From: Methanolobus chelungpuianus
GTDB taxonomy: Archaea; Halobacteriota; Methanosarcinia; Methanosarcinales; Methanosarcinaceae
Assembly (NCBI RefSeq): GCF_024500045.1
Contig: NZ_JTEO01000005.1
Coordinates: 186,001-250,000, forward strand
Length of the DNA: 64,000 nt
Reading direction: 5' to 3'
The notes beneath the pieces were generated by a model. It was not told the origin of the DNA. It did not search any database and saw only the letters and a program-made list of their open reading frames with translations. The translations under genes and the position numbers were made by a program. Positions 9,800 through 17,854 of this stretch are shown piece by piece. Numbering within the stretch: position 1 is the first letter of the stretch; each line of letters opens with the position of its first letter.

Positions 9800-10236
9800 G
9801 CTTCATGCCTGCTTTCAATAGGTTTTTAATGACCATGCTTTTTGGTTGAGAGCTTCTGCAGACGAAAAAGTCCTGTTCACACTGCAACATTTCCGGACTT
9901 CCGATAGCTACCTAAGGAATGGGAGTTTACTATTTTTATAATCACATCTCAAATTAATATGTTTGAAGCATGCTTATGCACAAAACCCCATTAAAACTTA
10001 TACTTTTTCTTCAATATGAGATAATTTATATATGAGACATAGTATATTTAGAAAAACGAGTAATAATATGTTTCAATAGATGATAATTTGCTCATCCTGA
10101 AATAACTCAGTAAAAGGAATTGCTGTAAAGTTTGGTTATGAGAAAGCAAATCACACTATCATGAACATATTTCTTGAACGGTTATATGAAAAACACGAAG
10201 GATAAAATTATAAAAAACACACAGTGGAGAGTAAAA
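9800..10236. promoter_or_regulatory. Upstream region of the first large beta-helix gene
   Basis: About 440 bp without a gene. AT-rich stretches include TTATACTTT near 10000 and TTTATATATGAG near 10026, both plausible TATA boxes roughly 200-240 bp before the ATG. This would give a long leader, as proposed for the two later paralogues. The 71-bp element they share is not clearly present here. Confidence 0.35.
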
Positions 10237-13200
10237 ATGGATCTTCGGAAAACAATCAGCATTTTAGCTGTTCTTTTGTTCCTTAACCTGTGTTTAGGAG
10301 CAGCAACTTCCGCAGCAGCCACCGGTGGCACTGGAGACTATTCGGTCAGCATCTCTAAAAGTTCCGGCACAACTGTTGTTAAAACCGCTGACGGAAAAAC
10401 CGTCTATACCGGCACCAACGATGCTGAAGCTGTCAGGTCAGCTTTGAACTCTATAAGCCAGGGTACTATCCTGTTCAACCCCGGAACCTACACCATAAGT
10501 TCACCAGTTGTGGTCAAGTCCAACATTGAGCTGGTAGGTAATGGTGCTGTAATGAAAGGTTACACGATATTCCGGATGAATGGAGCCGCCAACATTATTA
10601 TAAGAGGGTTCGAGTTCAGCAACCCTGATGCAAACTACCTTGCCCGCGCCAGCGGAGCAGGCCTTGTCGATATAATCAACAGCAAGGACATCACTGTAAG
10701 GGATAATACCTTCCGCAATTTCAGGGATTACGGAGTAAATGTTGCTGTCAGTTCCACATCCCACTACAACAGGAACATAAGCATAAAGAATAACAGCTTC
10801 CTTGATTATGGCTATGCCGGCGTGATGATAGGCAAGCAGTCCAACTATATCTACGTCGACGAGAACACCTTCAAGAACATAAACACCAGGAAACTTAATG
10901 CCAACGCATACGGCGTTGCCATTGCCAAGGGCAGTATCACCTACAAATACTCCGAATATATCTACATCAGGAAGAACCATATAGAAAACAACCCGGTATG
11001 GGAAGGCATAGACAGCCACGGTGCGAACTATGTGTATATCCTGGACAACACGGTGATCAACTGTAAGATACCTATCATAGTAGCGCAGATCAATAGTGAG
11101 GGTACATATCCCGAGCCAGTGCACCACGTGACCATTACAGGCAACTATGTCAGAGGAAACCTGAAGTCGGCAGACAAGCAGCACTCAGGTATACACGTAC
11201 TTGGCGCCCGCAACAATGTCCAGCCATACCAGAATGCGATAGTGTCCGATAACACCATAGCGGATGTCAACAGCTGGCTGGTCAGCGATGACGGAGGCAT
11301 AGTGCTCAGGGATGTAAAGGGAGGGACCATAGAGAACAACCAGATGTCAAACGTGGGCGGCACAGGCATATACCTGCTCAACGCGGACAGCCTCCTCATC
11401 CAGAACAACAATGTGAAGAGCATGTTCGGGATATCAGGCCCCACCAAGGGACTGAAGCTTATGCCCGTCAATAAGGACTGCACAATAACCGTTAAGAACA
11501 ACGTTTTTGACAGTTCTGTGGTGTACCACTCTTACGGATACAGCAACTGGGGCTATAAATATCGTGTGAGTGTGCTGAACCAGGACACCTCCAAGTTCTA
11601 TAACCCCAACGGAGTACTGCAGCTGACGATACTCAAAGAGCCGGTGCCTTCCGCACCTGCAAGCACAGATATGAACATCTACAAGAGCGGGACCACTACA
11701 ACGGTCAAGGCAGCCGATGGAAAGACACTCTACAGCGGAAACAGTGATATGGATGCGATTATGGCTGCAGTGAATGCGGCAGATAAGAACACCATTGTAT
11801 TCAATGAAGGTACATACAGCATCAGTTCCGCGATAGCCCTCAAGTCGGACATTACACTGCAAGGTAACAAGGCAGTGCTCAGTGGCTACAACATATTCAG
11901 GATGAATGGCCTGACAAATGTCACGGTCAGCGGTTTTGTGTTCAGCAACCCGGATGCACAATACCTCGGGCGTGCCGGGAACAACGGACTCATTGATATC
12001 CAGAACAGTAATAATGTGATTGTCAGGGATAACACCTTCCGTAACTTCAGGGACTTCGGCATATTCCTCGCTACCCGTACAGCATCCGACAGCAATAAGC
12101 AGATCACGATCAAGAACAACCAGTTCCTTGATTACGGTTATTGTGGAATTATGATAGGAAAGCAGGCAAGCCAGCTCCATATAGAGGAAAACGTCTTCAG
12201 GAACATCAATACCAGAGCCATGTATGCAAACTCCTATGGCATTGCTGTCATGAAAGCAGGCAGTTCATCGGCGTACTCTGAGTACATCTACATCCGCAAC
12301 AATGTCCTTGAGAACAACCCCACCGGAGAAGCTATAGACAGTCACGGAGCCAACTATCTTTTCATTGAGAACAACGTCATCACAGACTGCAGGATGCCGA
12401 TGTATATCGTCCAGGTCAACGATGACGATGCATATCCAGCCGCGCTCAGCAACCTGTCCGTGACAGGCAATACCATCAATGGAAACTATGCCGCTGAAAA
12501 ACAGGACCCGGGCATCTATGTCTTCGGAGGCCGCAACAAGGCAGGAACAGTGACAAAGCCGTATCAGAATGTCGATATATCAGGCAATAAGATAAAGGAT
12601 GTCAATAACTGGCTGCTGGGCAATGACGGTGCCATCGTCATGAAGGACGTTGGCGGGGCAATGCTCTCAGGCAATGAGATATCAGGTGCAGGAGGTACAG
12701 GCATCAACCTGCAGAACTCAGGTGATGTGATCGTGCAGAACAACATCATCAGCGGTCTCAGAACACTGTCAGGGCCCACCATGTGTATCAAGATGCTGCC
12801 CGTGGACAAGAAATACAATGTGCTGCTCAGGAGCAATGACCTTGATGCCTCTGCAAGCTATCACGCATATTCATACTCCACTTTCGGGTATGTATACCAG
12901 GTAAGCGTGTCTGACCAGGATGTATCTAAATTCTATTTTGCCAACGACGGCATTGAACTTATCTTCCTGGACGAGCCTTCTGGCAGTGAACTTCCGGTCG
13001 CTGATGCCAGTACAAGATATGTTAAGGCAGGCACCCCCGCTACGTTCTATGGAGGGGAATCCAGCGACAGATACGGGATAATCTCATACTCGTGGGACTT
13101 TGATGCATCCAATGGTATCCAGAAGGATGCCACCGGCATGACGGTCACACGTACTTTCGAGAAGACCGGCAGGTATGTCGTTACCCTGACAGTGAGCAAT

Positions 13201-13248
13201 GTGAAAGGTCAGGCGGCCACAGACACTTTAACAGTGATCGTAAGCTGA
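10237..13248 (+). CDS. Secreted protein with two beta-helix modules and a PKD domain
   Basis: 1003 residues from the ATG at 10237, chosen because GGAGAG precedes it and a classical signal peptide follows (KTISILAVLLFLNLCLGA, cleaved near ATSAAA). Module A covers about residues 34-440 (NSFLDYGYAGVMIGKQSN, WEGIDSHGAN, KQHSGIHVLGAR). Module B covers about 478-880 (QFLDYGYCGIMIGKQAS, GEAIDSHGAN, KQDPGIYVFGGR). The C-terminal ~85 residues form a PKD domain (SYSWDFDASNG, TVTRTFEKTGRYVVTLTV), typical of archaeal surface proteins that contact polymers or neighbours. No C-terminal anchor is visible, so it may be released or bound through PKD. Activity is unknown; a polysaccharide lyase or C5-epimerase-like role is possible. 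Confidence 0.8.
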   Translation: MDLRKTISILAVLLFLNLCLGAATSAAATGGTGDYSVSISKSSGTTVVKTADGKTVYTGTNDAEAVRSALNSISQGTILFNPGTYTISSPVVVKSNIELVGNGAVMKGYTIFRMNGAANIIIRGFEFSNPDANYLARASGAGLVDIINSKDITVRDNTFRNFRDYGVNVAVSSTSHYNRNISIKNNSFLDYGYAGVMIGKQSNYIYVDENTFKNINTRKLNANAYGVAIAKGSITYKYSEYIYIRKNHIENNPVWEGIDSHGANYVYILDNTVINCKIPIIVAQINSEGTYPEPVHHVTITGNYVRGNLKSADKQHSGIHVLGARNNVQPYQNAIVSDNTIADVNSWLVSDDGGIVLRDVKGGTIENNQMSNVGGTGIYLLNADSLLIQNNNVKSMFGISGPTKGLKLMPVNKDCTITVKNNVFDSSVVYHSYGYSNWGYKYRVSVLNQDTSKFYNPNGVLQLTILKEPVPSAPASTDMNIYKSGTTTTVKAADGKTLYSGNSDMDAIMAAVNAADKNTIVFNEGTYSISSAIALKSDITLQGNKAVLSGYNIFRMNGLTNVTVSGFVFSNPDAQYLGRAGNNGLIDIQNSNNVIVRDNTFRNFRDFGIFLATRTASDSNKQITIKNNQFLDYGYCGIMIGKQASQLHIEENVFRNINTRAMYANSYGIAVMKAGSSSAYSEYIYIRNNVLENNPTGEAIDSHGANYLFIENNVITDCRMPMYIVQVNDDDAYPAALSNLSVTGNTINGNYAAEKQDPGIYVFGGRNKAGTVTKPYQNVDISGNKIKDVNNWLLGNDGAIVMKDVGGAMLSGNEISGAGGTGINLQNSGDVIVQNNIISGLRTLSGPTMCIKMLPVDKKYNVLLRSNDLDASASYHAYSYSTFGYVYQVSVSDQDVSKFYFANDGIELIFLDEPSGSELPVADASTRYVKAGTPATFYGGESSDRYGIISYSWDFDASNGIQKDATGMTVTRTFEKTGRYVVTLTVSNVKGQAATDTLTVIVS

Positions 13249-13259
13249 GCATCCCCCGG

Positions 13260-13296
13260 CAGGCTGGGGACAGCAAGCTCCCAGCCTGGCTTTTTT
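13260..13296 (+). terminator. Hairpin plus T-run terminator
   Basis: A 9-bp stem (CAGGCTGGG at 13260-13268 with CCCAGCCTG at 13280-13288), an 11-nt loop and six T residues from 13291. It sits just after the stop of the beta-helix/PKD gene and before the convergent small membrane gene. Confidence 0.65.
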
Positions 13297-13304
13297 ATCT
13301 AATT

Positions 13305-13529
13305 CTAATAGCTCCATCTTTTAAGCGTTATTTCCCTGTATGCTGACATCGCAGATACCAGGGATGCCACCAGCCATCCCAGTCCCGCAATGAGATCCTT
13401 CTGTAAGAAGAGGCCTATTGCCAGGGCAAAGCATATTACCGTTGCAAGTGCATAGAGATCAAGGCTCTTGCTCATTTTCATGATCTCTCTGATGCTATTC
13501 TTTTTTGTCTTTTTCGTATCCGGATTCAT
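13305..13529 (-). CDS. Small two-segment membrane protein
   Basis: 74 residues from the ATG at 13529, which is preceded by GGTGGAG; a longer frame upstream lacks such a site. The first 25 residues are basic and polar, followed by two hydrophobic stretches (LYALATVICFALAIGLFL and LIAGLGWLVASLVSAM) and a short basic tail. The family is not recognised. It is convergent with the preceding beta-helix gene and divergent from the next one. Confidence 0.6.
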   Translation of the reverse strand: MNPDTKKTKKNSIREIMKMSKSLDLYALATVICFALAIGLFLQKDLIAGLGWLVASLVSAMSAYREITLKRWSY

Positions 13530-13807
13530 CGCTCCACCGTAAATACCATGAGTTGCGCTTTTATGCTGCACACCAATCCGTAATTCCCTTGGGATTTCAC
13601 CACATTACAGATATTCTTTTCGAATCAGAGAAATTCCGATCAATTCCCAATATAGACAGATTCACATTGTTTCCAATGTTGATACATAGATAATATAAAT
13701 AAAGTTTAATTTTTGCCAGAGTACTGCACGATAGCTATTCCAATTTGGATATATCACGCGTAGCAGGCTGGAAAGCACACTTGATTTACTTTTTGAATCT
13801 GACAGAG

Positions 13808-13878
13808 TATTTATACTTTCAAGAATACTTACGATTAGCCTGTCACAATATATCACGAAAGATACCAGTTTGTTCTGC
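13808..13878 (+). promoter_or_regulatory. Shared 71-bp upstream element, copy 1
   Basis: Starts with TATTTATACTTT, a plausible TATA box, and contains TACGA, AGCC and GTCACAATAT, ending in TTGTTCTGC. The same blocks at the same spacing occur at 17633-17703 before the next paralogue, with about 49 of 71 positions identical by hand alignment. It lies about 135-205 bp before the ATG at 14012, so transcripts would have a long leader. Confidence 0.55.
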
Positions 13879-14011
13879 AAAACGGAAATACATGCGTAAT
13901 TTTTGCATTCCTGATGCCGAACAGGCAAGATCCTGCGTGGAAATATTGCACACAGGTTGACCTGAACAATATAAAACCCTATTTGTGAAAAACAGATTTC
14001 AGAGGTCAAAA

Positions 14012-17000
14012 ATGTATGTTAAAAGAAAAACAATAGGCCTTTTATTGGCTTTTTTAGTCCTTAATATAAGTTTAGGGGCAGCGCTCTCTTCAGCAGCCGT
14101 CGGCGACGGCTCAACAGAGGTGAACTACTCAGTAAGCATATCTAAAGACGCCGGCATTACGCGGGTACAGACAATCGACGGCAAGATCCTATACAGCGGC
14201 ACCAACGATGTACAGGCCTTTAATACCGCGGTCAATGCTATCAGTAAAGGTACTATTCTTGTCAATCAGGGAACGTACAATATCGCCACTCCCGTTGCGC
14301 TCAAGTCTAATATTGAACTTGTAGGAAAGAATGCAATAATAAAGGGATACAACGTATTTACGATAACCAGTGCGACAAACGTCACAGTAAGGGGTTTCGA
14401 GTTCAGTAACCCTACTGCAACATATACTGCAATTGCTTCCAGCAGAGGCTTTATCAACATCGTCAACAGCAACAACTGTCTGATAGAGGGGAACACCTTC
14501 CGTAACTTCAGGGATTACGGAGTCTACGTAGGAGTCAGTTCCACATCCCACTACAACAGGAACATAAGCATAAAGAATAACAGCTTCCTTGATTATGGTT
14601 ATGCTGGCGTGATGATCGGTAAGCAGTCCAACTACATATATGTGGAGGATAACACCTTCAAGAACATCAATATGAGGAAGGTCAACGCCAATGCATACGG
14701 GATAGCAGTTGCCAAGGGAAGCAATTCCTACAAACACTCAGAATATATCTATATCAGGAACAACTGGATAGAGAACTCTCCCGTATGGGAAGGTATCGAC
14801 AGCCATGGTGCAAACCATGTTTATATCCAGGATAATACAGTCATCAACTGTAAGGTGCCCATAGCGGTCTCCTACCAGACCAATGAAGGCACATATCCTT
14901 TGCCAGTTCACACCATAGTCATTACCGGAAATTATGTAAAGGGGAACATGAACGCCCCTGAGAAGCAGCACTCCGGCATACACGTACTTGGTGCACGCAA
15001 CTACGCAAAACCATATACAAACGTGACTGTATCGGGCAACACTGTCGTCGATGTCAACAGCTGGCTTGTCAGCGATGACGGAGGAATTGTTCTCAGGGAT
15101 GTTGACGGGGTCGTCGTCGACAACAATCTCATTACCGGCGTGGGCGGAACAGGCATTAACCTGAACAATGTGAACAATGCGCTGGTGCAGAACAATGATG
15201 TCAAGAACCTGAAGAAGATATCAGGCTCAACGATGGGTGTCAAAATGTCACCTGTTGCAAGGAGCTTTACCGCCACAATAAAGAACAACAAGTTTGACAG
15301 CACTGTGAACTATCATGGATATTCTTACCCGAAGAGTAGTAACGTCTATACCGTGACCCTGGTCAACCAGGTACAGTCAAAGTTCACAGGCGCTCTGAGG
15401 CTTAATGTTCAGACAGACTCAAATGCCATTACGTCACCCTACACCCCACCACTTACACCACCACAGCCTGGCGCCGTAAATGAGGATACATCAGATAACA
15501 CTGATAACACTGATCTCACCAACTCATGGATAGGCATTTCCAAGAACGCCGGCACCACTGTTGTCAAGACAGAGGATGGTACCGTAGTGTACAGTGGAAG
15601 CAATGACGTTGAAGCTGTCAAAGCTGCCCTGAACAACGCATATCAGGGAACTATAGTTTTCGAGGAGGGAACCTATGCTATAAGCTCGGCTATTGCTCTC
15701 AATTCAGACACGGAACTGGTAGGGAACAATGCTGTGCTCAGTGGATACAATATATTCACCATAAAGGATGAAACAAACATCACCATAAGAGGATTCGAGT
15801 TCAGTAACCCTGACGAGGAGTACCTCGGACGTGCCGGGAACAACGGACTCCTTGATATCCAGAACAGCGAGAACATCACTGTCCGGGACAACACCTTCCG
15901 CAACTTCAGGGACTTCGGCATATACCTTGCCACCCGCACAACATCCGATCACAACAAGCAGATCACTGTAAGGGACAACCAGTTCCTTGATTACGGTTAT
16001 TGTGGAATTATGATCGGCAAGCAGGCAAGCAATGTAACTGTTGAGGACAACCTGTTCAGGAACATCAATGTAAGGGCCATGTACCCGAACTCCTACGGAG
16101 TGGCGGTCATGAAATCAAGCAGCGCATATGAGTATTCCGAGTATGTGTATATCCGTGGGAACACTATCGAGAACAACCCCGTATCAGAGGGTATCGACAG
16201 TCACGGAGCTAACAACCTCTACATTGAGAACAACACCATCAGGGATACCAGGATACCCATCATCCTTATCCACGTCAACGATGATGATAACTATCCTGAG
16301 GCACTGCATAATCTCTCAGTGACCGGAAACTCCGTTATAGGAAACCTCAGCCTTGACAAACAGGATGCAGGTATCTATATCTTCGGAGGCATCAGCAAGG
16401 ACGGAACCGTCGTTCAGCCTTACCAGGCAGTGAAGGTCTCCGGTAACAACATTACTGATGTCAATAACTGGCTTCTCAATGAAGGCGGAGCCATCATGCT
16501 GCGTAACACAGACGGAGCTGTCATTGAGAACAATGAGATCTCCGGGGCAGGCGTCGCAGGTATCAACCTGGATAATGCGGACAATGTCGTCATGCAGAAC
16601 AACTCCGTCAGTAGCATGAGAGATATCTCAGGCTCCTCCACCATTGGAGTAAAGTTGCTGGCAAACGGTACGGACTTCAATGCAACCCTCATAAGCAACA
16701 CCTTCGACAGCTCCGTGGCTTACCATGCCCGTGCAGAGAGCGAGTCCGGAAATGTCTATGAAGTGAGCGTAAGGGACCAGGATACATCCATGTTCGATAA
16801 CTCGAACGATGGCATGAGACTGGTGGTTCCGGAGGATACTGAACCTTCAGAATCTTCAGTGGAGGGGCCGGTAGCAAATGCAGGAGGCAGGTTAACTGAT
16901 GACGGGAACACCGTGGTGTTCTATGGAGGCGAATCCTCCGACAGTTATGGAATAGTCAGCTATTCATGGGACTTTGATGCATCCAACGGCATCCAGAAGG

Positions 17001-17122
17001 ATGCCACCGGCATGAAGGTCACACATACTTTCGAGGAACCCGGCAATTATGTTGTCACCCTTACAGTGACAAACATGAAGGGGCAGATAAGCACGGACAC
17101 TATAACAGTGATCGTGAAGTAA
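14012..17122 (+). CDS. Secreted protein with two beta-helix modules and a PKD domain, paralogue
   Basis: 1036 residues from the ATG at 14012, preceded by AGAGGTCA; the GTG at 13985 has no such site. Signal peptide RKTIGLLLAFLVLNISLGA, then module A at about 37-450 and module B at about 505-910. They are joined by a Pro/Thr/Asp-rich linker (TPPLTPPQPGAVNEDTSD), unlike the shorter linker of the paralogue at 10.2 kb. The C-terminal PKD domain (YSWDFDASNGIQKDATG) is almost identical to that paralogue's. The IDSHGAN motif occurs in both modules. A 65-bp stretch at 14534-14598 is identical to 10747-10811. Exported polysaccharide-binding or -modifying protein by family; activity not known. Confidence 0.8.
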   Translation: MYVKRKTIGLLLAFLVLNISLGAALSSAAVGDGSTEVNYSVSISKDAGITRVQTIDGKILYSGTNDVQAFNTAVNAISKGTILVNQGTYNIATPVALKSNIELVGKNAIIKGYNVFTITSATNVTVRGFEFSNPTATYTAIASSRGFINIVNSNNCLIEGNTFRNFRDYGVYVGVSSTSHYNRNISIKNNSFLDYGYAGVMIGKQSNYIYVEDNTFKNINMRKVNANAYGIAVAKGSNSYKHSEYIYIRNNWIENSPVWEGIDSHGANHVYIQDNTVINCKVPIAVSYQTNEGTYPLPVHTIVITGNYVKGNMNAPEKQHSGIHVLGARNYAKPYTNVTVSGNTVVDVNSWLVSDDGGIVLRDVDGVVVDNNLITGVGGTGINLNNVNNALVQNNDVKNLKKISGSTMGVKMSPVARSFTATIKNNKFDSTVNYHGYSYPKSSNVYTVTLVNQVQSKFTGALRLNVQTDSNAITSPYTPPLTPPQPGAVNEDTSDNTDNTDLTNSWIGISKNAGTTVVKTEDGTVVYSGSNDVEAVKAALNNAYQGTIVFEEGTYAISSAIALNSDTELVGNNAVLSGYNIFTIKDETNITIRGFEFSNPDEEYLGRAGNNGLLDIQNSENITVRDNTFRNFRDFGIYLATRTTSDHNKQITVRDNQFLDYGYCGIMIGKQASNVTVEDNLFRNINVRAMYPNSYGVAVMKSSSAYEYSEYVYIRGNTIENNPVSEGIDSHGANNLYIENNTIRDTRIPIILIHVNDDDNYPEALHNLSVTGNSVIGNLSLDKQDAGIYIFGGISKDGTVVQPYQAVKVSGNNITDVNNWLLNEGGAIMLRNTDGAVIENNEISGAGVAGINLDNADNVVMQNNSVSSMRDISGSSTIGVKLLANGTDFNATLISNTFDSSVAYHARAESESGNVYEVSVRDQDTSMFDNSNDGMRLVVPEDTEPSESSVEGPVANAGGRLTDDGNTVVFYGGESSDSYGIVSYSWDFDASNGIQKDATGMKVTHTFEEPGNYVVTLTVTNMKGQISTDTITVIVK

Positions 17123-17469
17123 AGACTTAAGACAATAACCCGGATGGCGTGTCTGCGAACGCGGCCCGCCACCTATCTATTTTTCACGCACTCTTTTAGC
17201 CTTCCTGATGCCCCTGTAAGCATCCGGGGAATATGCCCCGTGTCGCCCATAAGGCACTCACCGACCACCCAGCTAAAGGTCTACTGATCCATCCTTAGAC
17301 GGCATCTGTCTGCATATGGCTGATCCTGGTGCTGCCAGCGCCTTTTTCATGCCTGCTTTCATCCAACCGGGGGTCGCTGGAAGTCCGTATATGAGTTAGA
17401 GATGATATGGGGCCTGCTTCCATATATAAAAGGAGGATACTACTTACATAATATGCAAGAGAGGTCTCC
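17123..17469. other. Gene-free stretch after the second PKD-bearing gene
   Basis: About 350 bp in which I see no supported gene. Near 17420 it holds CCATATATAAAAGGAGG, a good TATA-like sequence that could serve the short frame starting at 17470. Confidence 0.4.
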
Positions 17470-17646
17470 ATGACCCATTTCCTCATCAAAGTACCTGTAT
17501 CAGGCTATATCCGTGGAACTGTCCTAAGAATAACTGAAACGTCCTGCTGTCAGGTACCATATAAAATAAAAGCCGGGAATCTCCTTAAAATGGCTTCGGA
17601 ACAACACAAGAGTTTTTTTGGGTCTGCCAGACTATTTATACTTTAA
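17470..17646 (+). CDS. Possible 58-residue protein of unknown function
   Basis: A short frame starting MTHFLIKVPVSGYIRG, preceded by GAGAGGT four bases before the ATG and by a TATA-like stretch about 45 bp upstream. No family is recognised and its 3' end overlaps the TATA box proposed for the next gene. It could be a real small gene, a leader peptide or chance. Confidence 0.25.
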   Translation: MTHFLIKVPVSGYIRGTVLRITETSCCQVPYKIKAGNLLKMASEQHKSFFGSARLFIL

Positions 17647-17703
17647 GCAAAGTCTACGAAGAGCCCGTCACAATATGTTCATACTAATCACATATTGTTC
17701 TGC
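17633..17703 (+). promoter_or_regulatory. Shared 71-bp upstream element, copy 2, with inverted repeat
   Basis: Matches the element at 13808-13878 without gaps. This copy also contains a perfect 8-bp inverted repeat, ACAATATG (17670-17677) and CATATTGT (17691-17698), 13 bp apart, which could be an operator or an RNA hairpin. Two more hairpins follow in the leader (GTGGG/CCCAC and GGATAT/ATATCC near 17704-17745). Confidence 0.55.
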
Positions 17704-17854
17704 GTGGGCAGGGATCTCCCCACGGATATTTCCCCATATCCGGATCCTTGTCCCTTGCAGGACATGCTGATAGAAGTATACTGGCAGGTAAATGACCTAG
17801 TAGCTTAAAGAAAAGCCCGAACTAGCGCAAATAAACACGTTTAAGAGGTCAAAA

